Source: Pseudarthrobacter defluvii
GTDB taxonomy: Bacteria > Actinomycetota > Actinomycetes > Actinomycetales > Micrococcaceae
NCBI RefSeq assembly: GCF_030816725.1
Contig: NZ_JAUSYG010000001.1
Coordinates: 930,001-994,000 of the forward strand
DNA length: 64,000 bases
Direction: 5' to 3'
In this document: in pieces, positions 8,050 through 16,555 of the stretch
Layout of the letters: each line of letters begins with the position of its first letter
Numbering within the stretch: the stretch's first letter is position 1
Notes under the pieces: generated by a model
Told to the model about the DNA's origin: nothing
Database searches by the model: none
The model's input: only the letters and a program-made list of their open reading frames with translations
Translations under genes and position numbers: made by a program

Positions 8050-9372
8050 CTATTTTCCTTCCGGAGCGGCGGGATCCCCGGCAACGGGACCCGCAGCGGG
8101 CCCGGACGCGGTGGCCTTTCCGGACATTGCCCTGCCCGTGAGCAGGTGGGACACCACGATTTGGGCCAGGGCCAGGGCCAGCAGCAGCACCAGCGGCAGG
8201 GACCAGCCTCCGGTGGCGCTGTGCAGCAGGCCCATGCCGAATGGGCCTGCGGTGGCCAGCAGGTAACCCGAGGACTGGGCAAGGGTGGACAGGGCAGTGG
8301 TTTCGGCGGTGCTGGTTCCGCTGCGGCTGATCATCACCATCACCAGCGGGAAGATGCCCAAGCCAAAGCCCAGCAGCACAGCGGGAACGGCCGCCAGCCC
8401 CACGGGGAGGACCAGCAGGGCTGCGATCCCGGCGGCCATGGTGATGCTCACCAGGTAGAAGGCCGGACGCAGCATGCCCGGACGTGCACCGAGGGCTATC
8501 AGCACCATGCCTGCCGGGACGGACACCAGCTGCATCAGCCCGAACATCAGGCCGCTGTCGGACGCGCCCATGCCCAGGGTGGTCAGCATGTACGGGAACC
8601 AGCTCAGCAGGGCGTACGCCAGCAGGGCTTGCAGGGTGAAGATTGCGGTGAGGAGCTGGCCTTTGCGGGTCCGGAGCAGCGGCCAGGGGGAAACGTGGCC
8701 GGCGGCGGTCCGGATGGTGTGGCGGTGGGCGTGCATGGCCACGGGTACGAAACCCAGGAAGGCGGCGACGGCGGCGATGCCCACGGCGCCCACCGCGGCG
8801 GACGGGGAGCCCAGGGCTTGTGCCAGCGGAACCACCAGGACCGAAGTGAGGGTGCCGCCGGTGGTCATGGTCACCGTGTAGACGGCGGTCATGAGGGAGG
8901 TGCGGGCGGCGAAGTGCTCGCGGATGAAGGACGGCATGGCCACGTTGCAGATGGCCAGCCCCGACATGCCCACCACGCTGCCTGCCACCAGCATGCCGGT
9001 TGCAGGGATGCCGCGCAGCATCAGCCCGCCTGCCAGCAGCGCCAGCGACAGCAGGATTGCCTTCTCCACCCCCAGCCTGCCGCTCAGCCAGGACGTTGCG
9101 GCTCCGGCGACGGCGAAACAGAGGGTGGGGATGGACGGGATGATGGCCGCCACGAGCGCGCCGTAGCCCAGCACCGCCTGCAGGTCATGCAGCAGCGCGG
9201 ATGCCCCGGTGATGCCGGCGCGGAGGTTCAGCCCGATCAGCACCAGCGCAATGACGCCGAACACGACGGCGGAGCGCGGCCTGGCAGGAGCCGTTGCAGT
9301 TTCCGGGGGAGCTGGCGAGGTGGCGGGCGCGTGGGCGCTGACGGGTGCGGAGGCGAAGGGAGCGGCGGGCAT
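8050..9372 (-). CDS. MFS transporter, CynX/NimT type
   Basis: The 440-residue protein has 12 hydrophobic segments after an Ala/Pro-rich N-terminus of about 35 residues. The opening LIGLNLRAGITGASALL is typical of the CynX/NimT subfamily (cyanate or nitroimidazole permeases), but the true substrate is not deducible. The gene has no ribosome site; TACCGT lies 7 bases before ATG 9372, so the message is probably leaderless. It leads an operon with the GntR regulator, which likely controls it. Confidence 0.88.
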   Translation of the reverse strand: MPAAPFASAPVSAHAPATSPAPPETATAPARPRSAVVFGVIALVLIGLNLRAGITGASALLHDLQAVLGYGALVAAIIPSIPTLCFAVAGAATSWLSGRLGVEKAILLSLALLAGGLMLRGIPATGMLVAGSVVGMSGLAICNVAMPSFIREHFAARTSLMTAVYTVTMTTGGTLTSVLVVPLAQALGSPSAAVGAVGIAAVAAFLGFVPVAMHAHRHTIRTAAGHVSPWPLLRTRKGQLLTAIFTLQALLAYALLSWFPYMLTTLGMGASDSGLMFGLMQLVSVPAGMVLIALGARPGMLRPAFYLVSITMAAGIAALLVLPVGLAAVPAVLLGFGLGIFPLVMVMISRSGTSTAETTALSTLAQSSGYLLATAGPFGMGLLHSATGGWSLPLVLLLALALAQIVVSHLLTGRAMSGKATASGPAAGPVAGDPAAPEGK

Positions 9373-9379
9373 ACGTTCA

Positions 9380-9385
9380 ACGGTA
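9380..9385 (-). promoter_or_regulatory. -10 box, leaderless MFS gene
   Basis: TACCGT on the minus strand ends 7 bases before ATG 9372. Confidence 0.45.
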
Positions 9386-9389
9386 AAGG

Positions 9390-9401
9390 TTAGACGTTTG
9401 A
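9390..9401. promoter_or_regulatory. Candidate GntR operator
   Basis: TTAGACGTTTGA is an imperfect palindrome just upstream of the MFS -10 box. The position fits autoregulation by the GntR protein encoded in the same operon; assignment is inference. Confidence 0.25.
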
Positions 9402-9508
9402 TGTTTCCACGTTTGTGGCCAACCTCTCGCCGCCGTCGGCGGCTGCAATAGACTGCCAACGGACTGTCGGAAGGCCTGGCGCGGACCAGGCGGTGCGGAA
9501 GGACGGCT

Positions 9509-11101
9509 GTGGAGGCTTCCCGGGGACTCGAGATCGAGAAGAAGTACGACGTCAATGCCAGCGCCCAGGTGCCGGCCCTGGAGCAGGCTCCCGGGGTGGC
9601 ACGTGTGGGCAAGGCACACACGGACCTCCTGGAGGCGGTGTACTTCGACACTCCCCGGCATGGCCTGGCCGGCCGCCGCATCACGCTGCGCCGCCGCACC
9701 GGAGGCAAGGACGCCGGGTGGCACCTGAAGCTGCCGCCGCAGGCAGCTGGACCGGGGGAAGGCCCCCAGCAGCGGACGGAGCTGCACGCACCCCTTGGCC
9801 GGCCCGACGTCGTCCCTGACAGCCTGCTCACCCACCTTCATGCCTATCTACGGGGTACTGTCCCGGCACCGGTGGTCCGCCTGGAAACCCGCCGCACCAC
9901 CTACCCTCTCTATGGGGACGACGGCGTGCACCTCGCCGACCTTGCCGACGACCACGTGACGGCCGTGCGGCTGGAGGACGGGGCGGACGCGCCCCGCCAG
10001 GAATGGCGCGAATGGGAGCTGGAACTGGTCCACGGGGATCCGGGACTCTTCGCTCCCGTGGAGGAACTGCTCTCCGCAGTCGGCGCACGGCCGGCAGGCC
10101 ACGCCTCCAAGCTGGCCCGTGCCCTGGGCGCCGACACGAAGGCGGGGAAGCGGGCCGCCGCCGGCGGGGGCCCCGCCGATGCTGCCGGCTCCGAAAGCAC
10201 CCCCGCCCTCCTGGCCGGAAAGCGGGCGCCGGCCGCCGCCGTCGTCACCGTCTACGTGGGCGCCCAGATTGACCGGATCCTTGCCGGCGACGCCGCTGTC
10301 CGGGGCGAGGAACCAGACGCGGTGCACGCCATGCGTTCGGCCACCCGGCGGATCCGCTCCATCCTGGCCGCCTACTCCCGGCTCTACCGTGCCTCACCGG
10401 TGCGCAAGCTCCGAAGCGAGCTGAAATGGCTGGGCCAGCTGCTCGGCCGGCCGCGCGACGCCGAGGTCCTGCGGGAACGGCTCCGCGAACAGCTGGGCGG
10501 ACTGCCGCCGGGAGACGGCATTGCCGGTGCCACGGCAGGCGTTGAGCAGCGTACCGGCGGGGATTACGACGCCGGCTACCGGCTCCTGCAGGAAGCCCTG
10601 GGATCGGCCCGCTACTTCCGGCTCCTGGACAAGCTCGAGGATTTCCGGGACAACCCGCCGGTGCGGGCCGAAGCTGTGGCTCCCGGGCGGCGGGCAGCCG
10701 CGAAGGCGGTGGACAAGGCCGCCAAACGGCTGCGCCGTTCGCACAAGGCGGTCAAGCGGGCCCGCCGCGGCAGGGAGGAAGAGCTTGCCCTCCACCGCGT
10801 GCGCAAGGACGCCAAGCGGCTGCGCCACGTGGCTGAATCTGCGGCGCTGGTGCACGGCAAACGTGCGGGCAAGGTGGCAAAGGCCGCCCACCGGCAGCAG
10901 AAGATCCTTGGCCTGTTCCAGGATGCCGTGGTGGCCCGTGACCTGCTGGAAACCATCGCCGCTGACTACAGCGATCCGGCAACCGCGGCGGTCTACGCGG
11001 ACCTGCTGAACCGGCAGGAAGAACAGATGCTGGCGGCCCGCGCCCGGTACAGGAAGGCCTGGAAGAAGTCACGAGACCTGCTGGGCCACGGCGTGATCTG
11101 A
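9509..11101 (+). CDS. CYTH and CHAD domain-containing protein
   Basis: This 530-residue protein joins an N-terminal CYTH domain (triphosphate tunnel metalloenzyme; EIEKK near residue 8 matches the ExExK signature, with later Arg/Lys/Glu strands) to a C-terminal CHAD domain (about residues 245-525), a His/Arg/Lys-rich helical domain that binds inorganic polyphosphate. Together they suggest polyphosphate or triphosphate handling. The start is GTG 9509 with GGAAGGA 6 bases upstream. It stands alone, convergent with the PucR gene. Confidence 0.92.
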   Translation: MEASRGLEIEKKYDVNASAQVPALEQAPGVARVGKAHTDLLEAVYFDTPRHGLAGRRITLRRRTGGKDAGWHLKLPPQAAGPGEGPQQRTELHAPLGRPDVVPDSLLTHLHAYLRGTVPAPVVRLETRRTTYPLYGDDGVHLADLADDHVTAVRLEDGADAPRQEWREWELELVHGDPGLFAPVEELLSAVGARPAGHASKLARALGADTKAGKRAAAGGGPADAAGSESTPALLAGKRAPAAAVVTVYVGAQIDRILAGDAAVRGEEPDAVHAMRSATRRIRSILAAYSRLYRASPVRKLRSELKWLGQLLGRPRDAEVLRERLREQLGGLPPGDGIAGATAGVEQRTGGDYDAGYRLLQEALGSARYFRLLDKLEDFRDNPPVRAEAVAPGRRAAAKAVDKAAKRLRRSHKAVKRARRGREEELALHRVRKDAKRLRHVAESAALVHGKRAGKVAKAAHRQQKILGLFQDAVVARDLLETIAADYSDPATAAVYADLLNRQEEQMLAARARYRKAWKKSRDLLGHGVI

Positions 11102-11114
11102 GGCTGGTGCACGC

Positions 11115-12554
11115 CTACTTGCCCTGCCGTGCCGACAACCGGGCCACCGCCAGGGCGAGCCACAGCTGCACCCTGTCCGCGGTGATCGCGGGGTCGTAGC
11201 CGGTGAGCTCGGTGATCTGGGCCAGCCGGTAACGGACCGTGTTGCGGTGCAGCGTGAGTTCCTCCGCCACCGCAGCCACCGAACCGTTGTTGTTCAGGTA
11301 ACTCTCCAACGTGGCCATCAGCTCCGACCCGTGCGCGGCGTCGAAGGACCGCAAAGGGTTCAGCGACTCGTGCGCCATATCCGCGAGCGGCACATCCTCG
11401 CTGGCCAGCAGCAGCGACGTCAGGCTCAGCCGCTCAGGTTCGTTGACCGGCAGGCCGTGGCTCGCGGCCTCCCGGGCCTCGAAGTAGCTCCAGCGGAGCC
11501 CGTTGGGCTTGGTATACGCCCCGCCGATGCCGATCGTGGCATGGATCCCGGCTTCGGCGAGGTGGTCGCTGAGCTTCCGGGCCAGCGCAGGTGCCGTCCC
11601 GCCGTCGTCATTGACCACCAGCACCAGGTCCTTGCCCACGACGGCGGCCACCGCCTTCTCCAGTTCCTGCGGCACTGAGGTGCTCCCCAAAGCCTTCCCG
11701 TGGGCGGCCGATACGGCCAGCACCACCACGTTCTTGCGGGTGCTGTTCACGCCCACGCCGGCCAGCCTGCGCTGCGCCTCGCTGGTCTCCAGCGCCCCGT
11801 GGATCACGTCCTCCAGCACCTGGCCGCACAGGGCGCGCTGGGCCTGCCGCTGCTTGACCATGTTGTTCAGCTCCACGCTGATCAGGTTCTGCGCGTAGCC
11901 GATGATGCCGGTGTCCTCGAAGGGCTGGCGCACCCACAGGGTGCAGGCATCGCGCCGGCCCGTGGGCACTGGAAAGCTGGACCAGGTATCCGCCGACGGG
12001 TGCGTGCTGCTGCTGCTGTTGTAGAGCTGCGCGGTGAACTGGGTGAGCGCAACGTCCGTGCGCAGCATGCCGCCCAGGTTCTTCAACAGCTCCGCGAGCC
12101 CGCCGCCGGTCAGCAGCGCCCGGGCCAGCACCTGGTGCCCCGCTATGAGCCGTTCCAGCTTGGCGTAGTGGTCGGCAGACTGGGTATCCGCCACCAGCTT
12201 GGTGATGGCGATGAACGGGGTCTCGTACGGCACTTCCACCACTGGAAGGCCCCACCGGTTGGCCTCCGCCAGCAGGGCCGGCGGCACTGCCTCATGCGAC
12301 AGGCCCACGCCGAACCCGATGCCCACCGCGCCGGCGCGCTGCACCTGGCGGACAAAACGGCGCTGCTCAGGCGCGGACCTCAGACGCAGTCCCGTGGTGA
12401 GCACCAGTTCCCCGCCATTGAGGAACCGCTGCGGATCCTCCAGTTCGGTCACCGCCACCCAGTTGATGTCCTGGTTCCAGGTGGTCTCCGCCACGCCCGC
12501 CTTGGACAGCTTCAGGGACGTGACGCCCACCAGGGCGGCAAGGGAAATGGCCAT
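11115..12554 (-). CDS. PucR-family transcriptional regulator (GABA catabolism)
   Basis: The 479-residue regulator has an N-terminal PucR ligand-sensing domain (residues 10-125), a GGDEF-like middle region and a C-terminal helix-turn-helix (YLNNNGSVAAVAEELTLHRN, near 420-440). Family members sense nitrogen metabolites such as purines or GABA. It is transcribed divergently from the gamma-aminobutyraldehyde dehydrogenase gene and very probably activates it. There is no ribosome site; TATCCT lies 6 bases before ATG 12554, indicating a leaderless message. Confidence 0.9.
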   Translation of the reverse strand: MAISLAALVGVTSLKLSKAGVAETTWNQDINWVAVTELEDPQRFLNGGELVLTTGLRLRSAPEQRRFVRQVQRAGAVGIGFGVGLSHEAVPPALLAEANRWGLPVVEVPYETPFIAITKLVADTQSADHYAKLERLIAGHQVLARALLTGGGLAELLKNLGGMLRTDVALTQFTAQLYNSSSSTHPSADTWSSFPVPTGRRDACTLWVRQPFEDTGIIGYAQNLISVELNNMVKQRQAQRALCGQVLEDVIHGALETSEAQRRLAGVGVNSTRKNVVVLAVSAAHGKALGSTSVPQELEKAVAAVVGKDLVLVVNDDGGTAPALARKLSDHLAEAGIHATIGIGGAYTKPNGLRWSYFEAREAASHGLPVNEPERLSLTSLLLASEDVPLADMAHESLNPLRSFDAAHGSELMATLESYLNNNGSVAAVAEELTLHRNTVRYRLAQITELTGYDPAITADRVQLWLALAVARLSARQGK

Positions 12555-12560
12555 GAAGCA

Positions 12561-12566
12561 AGGATA
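12561..12566 (-). promoter_or_regulatory. -10 box, leaderless pucR-like gene
   Basis: TATCCT (minus strand) ends 6 bases before ATG 12554. Confidence 0.5.
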
Positions 12567-12593
12567 AACGTGAGCTGGGCAACCGCACTAAAC

Positions 12594-12607
12594 CCCTTCG
12601 GGAAGGG
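12594..12607. promoter_or_regulatory. CCCTTC-GG-GAAGGG inverted repeat
   Basis: Perfect 6-base arms with a 2-base spacer lie between the divergent PucR and dehydrogenase genes, upstream of the dehydrogenase -35. It is a plausible PucR operator. Confidence 0.35.
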
Positions 12608-12621
12608 TGTGCAGGTGGCTA

Positions 12622-12650
12622 TTCACCCGGCTGGGGCGCTGGCATAGGCT
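12622..12650 (+). promoter_or_regulatory. Candidate promoter of the GABA operon
   Basis: TTCACC (12622-12627) and TAGGCT (12645-12650) are separated by 17 bases, ahead of the dehydrogenase. Confidence 0.4.
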
Positions 12651-12723
12651 CAAGGCAGTTCCATCCATCCGTCCCGGTTCTCCGCCCGGCCGCCGATGGC
12701 CCTTACGAAAGAGGTTGCACACC

Positions 12724-14154
12724 GTGGTCCAAACCTTGCAGAACTTCATCAACGGGAAGTTCGTCACCCCCGCCGGCACCACCCTGCTGGACGTGGTCAA
12801 CCCCGCCAACGGCGAAGTGGTGGCCCAGGCTCCCGTATCCGTGCAGGCCGATGTGGACGCAGCGATGGCAGCCGCCAAGGACGCCTTTCGGACCTGGAAG
12901 CACGTCACCCCGGGCCAGCGCCAGCTGATGCTGCTCAAGATCGCCGACGCCATCGAGGCCAACAGCGACGAACTGGTCGAGGCGCAGCACCGCAACACTG
13001 GCCAGGTCCGGTCGCTCATCGCCTCGGAGGAAGTGGCCGCCGGCGCCGACCAGCTGCGCTTCTTCGCCGGTGCCGCCCGGATCCTGGAGGGCAAGTCCGC
13101 CGGCGAGTACTTCGAGGGCCACACCTCCTACGTCCGCCGCGAACCCATCGGCGTCGTGGCCCAGGTGGCGCCCTGGAACTACCCGTTCCTGATGGCAATC
13201 TGGAAGATCGGCCCCGCACTCGCGGCTGGCAACACCGTGGTCCTCAAGCCGTCCGACACCACTCCCGAATCCACCCTGGTGCTGGCCCGGCTCGCCGGGG
13301 AGATCCTGCCCGCAGGCGTCCTGAACGTGGTGCTTGGCACCGGCGAAACCGGAGCCATGATGGTGGAGCACAAGGTCCCCGGCCTGGTGTCCATCACCGG
13401 CTCTGTCCGCGCCGGCATCGCAGTCGCTTCCGGTGCCGCCAAGGGCCTCAAGCGCGCCCACCTGGAACTCGGCGGCAAGGCCCCGGCCATCGTGTTCAAG
13501 GACGCCGACATCAAGAAGAGCGCCGCGGCCATCGCCGAGTTCGCATTCTTCAACGCCGGCCAGGACTGCACCGCCATCACCCGCGTGCTGGTGGAGGAGT
13601 CGGTGCACGACGACGTCGTGGCAGCCATGGTGGAGCACACCCGGACCCTGCACACCGGCTCGCAGAACGACGAAGACAACTACTTCGGTCCGCTGAACAA
13701 CGTCAACCACTTCAACGCCGTCACCTCCGTGGTGGAGAACCTGCCGGCAAACTGCCGGATCGAGACCGGCGGCCACCGGGCGGGGGAGAAGGGCTTCTTC
13801 TTCGAACCCACCATCATCACCGGCGCCAACCAGACCGACGACGTGGTGCAGAAGGAAACCTTCGGTCCCGTGATCACCGTGCAGAAGTTCAGCACCGAGG
13901 AAGAAGCCGTGGCCATGGCCAACGACGTTGACTACGCCCTCGCCTCCAGCGTCTGGACCACCAACCACGGCACCGCCATGCGGCTCAGCCGCGACCTGGA
14001 CTTCGGTGCCGTCTGGATCAATACCCACATCCTCCTCACCGCCGAAATGCCCCACGGCGGCTTCAAGCAGTCCGGCTACGGCAAGGACCTCTCCATGTAC
14101 GGCGTGGAGGACTACACGCGCATCAAGCACGTCATGTCCGCGCTGGATGCCTAA
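12724..14154 (+). CDS. Gamma-aminobutyraldehyde dehydrogenase
   Basis: The 476-residue NAD(P)+-dependent aldehyde dehydrogenase oxidises 4-aminobutanal to GABA in putrescine breakdown. It shows the catalytic glutamate in LELGGKAP and the catalytic cysteine in NAGQDCTA, with the usual PWNYPFLMA cofactor region. The best start is GTG 12724 (Val-Val-Gln-Thr-Leu) with AGAGG about 10 bases upstream. It leads to a transaminase gene 83 bases on, so the pair converts aminobutanal to GABA and on to succinate semialdehyde. Control by the divergent PucR protein is likely. Confidence 0.9.
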   Translation: MVQTLQNFINGKFVTPAGTTLLDVVNPANGEVVAQAPVSVQADVDAAMAAAKDAFRTWKHVTPGQRQLMLLKIADAIEANSDELVEAQHRNTGQVRSLIASEEVAAGADQLRFFAGAARILEGKSAGEYFEGHTSYVRREPIGVVAQVAPWNYPFLMAIWKIGPALAAGNTVVLKPSDTTPESTLVLARLAGEILPAGVLNVVLGTGETGAMMVEHKVPGLVSITGSVRAGIAVASGAAKGLKRAHLELGGKAPAIVFKDADIKKSAAAIAEFAFFNAGQDCTAITRVLVEESVHDDVVAAMVEHTRTLHTGSQNDEDNYFGPLNNVNHFNAVTSVVENLPANCRIETGGHRAGEKGFFFEPTIITGANQTDDVVQKETFGPVITVQKFSTEEEAVAMANDVDYALASSVWTTNHGTAMRLSRDLDFGAVWINTHILLTAEMPHGGFKQSGYGKDLSMYGVEDYTRIKHVMSALDA

Positions 14155-14237
14155 TCCCCACCGGCGCCCTAACCTCGCTCCGCTTCGGCCAGGGAACCCG
14201 GCCGGCGTGGGCCCACCAGTAAAAGAAAGAAAATCCC

Positions 14238-15609
14238 ATGACCACCACCGCATCAGACATCACCTACCGCCTGGAGCAGAAGCGCCGCGTCCAGGCTGAC
14301 TTCCCCGGTCCCAAGTCCGTGGCGCTGACTGAACGCCGCAAGTCCGTGGTGGCTGCCGGCGTCGCCTCCAGCGTCCCGGTCTACGTTGCAGACGCCGACG
14401 GCGGCATCATCCAGGACGTCGACGGCAACTCCTTCATCGACCTCGGCTCGGGCATCGCCGTGACCAGCGTGGGTGCCTCCGACCCCGCCGTCGTGGGCGC
14501 CGTCAAGGAGGCCGTGGAGCACTTCACCCACACCTGCTTCATGGTCACCCCCTACGAGGGCTACGTTGCCGTCGCCGAGCAGCTGAACCGCCTTACCCCT
14601 GGCGACCACGAAAAGCGCACCGTCCTCTTCAACTCCGGCGCCGAGGCAGTGGAAAACGCCATCAAGGTGGCCCGCCTGGCAACCGGCCGGGACGCCGTCG
14701 TCGCTTTCGACCACGCCTACCACGGCCGCACCAACCTGACCATGGCGCTGACCGCCAAGGCCATGCCGTACAAGACCAACTTCGGCCCCTTCGCCCCTGA
14801 GGTCTACCGGATGCCTATGAGCTACCCGTACCGGGAGGAAAACCCTTCCATCACGGGCGCCGAGGCCGCCAAGCGCGCCATCACCATGATCGAGAAGCAG
14901 ATCGGCGGCGACCAGGTTGCGGCGATCATCATCGAACCCATCCAGGGTGAGGGCGGCTTCATCGTCCCGGCCGAGGGCTTCCTGCCTGCCCTCGCCGCAT
15001 GGGCCAAGGAGAAGGGCATCGTCTTCATCGCCGACGAGGTCCAGTCCGGCTTCTGCCGCACCGGTGAATGGTTCGCGGTCAACCACGAGGGCGTCGTTCC
15101 GGACATCATGACCCTCGCCAAGGGCATCGCCGGCGGCATGCCGCTGTCTGCCATCACCGGCCGGGCGGACCTGCTCGACGCAGTGCACCCCGGTGGCTTG
15201 GGCGGCACCTACGGCGGCAACCCGGTGGCCTGCGCGGCAGCACTGGCCTCCATCGGATCGATGGAGGAGTACGACCTCAACGCCCGTGCCCGCCACATCG
15301 AGGAACTGGCCCTGGGCCGGCTCCGCGACCTGCAGGCCGAGCTGGCCGGCGGCGGCAGCTCCGTGATCGGCGACGTCCGCGGCCGCGGCGCCATGCTCGC
15401 CGTCGAACTCGTCCAGGCCGGCTCGAAGGAGCCGAACCCTGAACTGACCAAGGCTGTTGCCGCCGCGTGCTTGAAGGAGGGGGTCATCATCCTCACGTGC
15501 GGCACCTACGCGCAACGTCATCCGCCTGCTGCCGCCGCTGGTCATCACCGATGAGCTGCTCGCAGACGGTTTGGAAGTCCTCGCCGCCGCCATTAAGGCC
15601 CACGCCTAA
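14238..15609 (+). pseudogene. gabT: 4-aminobutyrate--2-oxoglutarate transaminase, 3' frameshift
   Basis: This PLP aminotransferase converts GABA to succinate semialdehyde. The PLP lysine lies in TLAKGIAGGM and the class III pattern is intact. Near 15511 there is one extra base: the frame reads TAC GCG CAA CGT where TAC GGC AAC GTC is expected. As written, translation leaves the family sequence after LTCGTY and stops at 15554 (438 residues); removing the base restores IRLLPPLVITDELL and a normal end at TAA 15609 (456 residues). Either the gene has a recent mutation or the assembly has an error. The altered protein loses about 34 C-terminal residues, probably harming function. Confidence 0.85.
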
Positions 15610-15619
15610 AGGCTGCAGG

Positions 15620-15676
15620 CAAGGCAACGGAAAAGGGCAGCACCCCACGGGGGTGCTGCCCTTTTCCGTTGCCTTG
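15620..15676. terminator. 27-base perfect stem terminator
   Basis: Arms 15620-15646 and 15650-15676 are perfectly complementary around the loop ACG. With A-rich and T-rich stretches in the stem it can act in both directions. It closes the GABA operon. Confidence 0.85.
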
Positions 15677-16086
15677 AAGTCCTATTGTTTGGGGGCTACC
15701 TAGGCCCCCTCGCCGCTCAGCTTCAACTACCTAATATCGGGCCCTCGCCCGCGGCAAAGCAGAGGTCCCCCCACAGCTCTTTCGGTAAGTACCCCCAAAT
15801 ATGTTATTGAGTACCCGTTACTCGTGTCCGTCCTCCGCAGGGATACGTAACTTTGAACCTATAAACGGGTGGGCCGAGCGCGACGCCGAATGCCTTAGGC
15901 GCCGCCCCCCCGCACCCCACAACGCAGCGCTTCCGCGCTCCTATCGTGTCAGCCACAGGGTAATGACGCTGCCCTCCCTTGGCGCTAATGACAGGTACTT
16001 CATCCAACGCCTGGTGTTTGGGCACCCCGGGCGGTGATACCCCAAAGCCCAAAACGTACTTCTTGCTTTAGACAAGGGGGAAGGCA
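15677..16086 (+). promoter_or_regulatory. 410-base upstream region of the polysaccharide cluster
   Basis: No gene is evident. The region has a GGGGGC/GCCCCC hairpin near 15690-15710, an AGCGC-TTCC-GCGCT hairpin near 15930, and four copies of an AAGTACC-like motif: AAGTACCC 15787, GAGTACCC 15809, and complements at 15994 and 16055. Its length and structure suggest regulated transcription of the downstream operon. I looked for known riboswitch cores and saw none. Confidence 0.4.
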
Positions 16087-16551
16087 GTGACGCATCTGGG
16101 AAGCTTCGTAATGCCGGCAGCGCTGCCGGTGCAGGCCACGTTCGGCCGGGACGGAGCCATGTTTGAAAGCCTGCTGGGTTTCGTGGCCCAGTTGAGCCTG
16201 GTGCTGTGGAGCCTGGTTACTTTCACGGTGGTCATCCGCTTCGTAGGCATCCGGTTCTACCGGCGCGCTGCACGCAAGGCCCTGGCCCGGCTCGCGAGTG
16301 CGGACGATTCGGTCCCAACCGCTGCCGGGCGCGCCGTGGCAGTCCCTGGCGCAGGGGTTGCCGGAACCACTGCGGCCGCCGCCGCGCCCGCCGTTAAGCC
16401 TGCCGCCAAATCCGCAGTCCCCGCTGTTGTCCTGCCGGCCATCGCCGTGGTTCCGGTCATCAGGGCGGGGATCGATCTGCTCCAGCCCGCCAGCGTTCCG
16501 CTGCCTGAGGCCGTCACGAACGTGCTGGCCGGCAACCCGGCGGACGGGTGA
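16087..16551 (+). CDS. Small membrane protein of polysaccharide cluster (PgaD-like position)
   Basis: The 154-residue protein has a strong membrane helix near residues 23-52, an Ala/Pro-rich middle and a second hydrophobic stretch near 105-125. It lies 4 bases before a PgaC-like glycosyltransferase gene and is probably its membrane partner, as PgaD is for PgaC, though I see no sequence similarity to PgaD. The start is GTG 16087 with AAGGGGGAAGG just upstream. Confidence 0.7.
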   Translation: MTHLGSFVMPAALPVQATFGRDGAMFESLLGFVAQLSLVLWSLVTFTVVIRFVGIRFYRRAARKALARLASADDSVPTAAGRAVAVPGAGVAGTTAAAAAPAVKPAAKSAVPAVVLPAIAVVPVIRAGIDLLQPASVPLPEAVTNVLAGNPADG

Positions 16552-16555
16552 GCTG

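Noticed and set aside
15505..15515. Programmed ribosomal frameshift in the transaminase gene
   Set aside because: No slippery run or stimulatory structure at the site; a mutation or sequence error is simpler.
15677..16086. c-di-GMP or c-di-AMP riboswitch before the polysaccharide cluster
   Set aside because: The hairpins present do not match the conserved loops of those classes.
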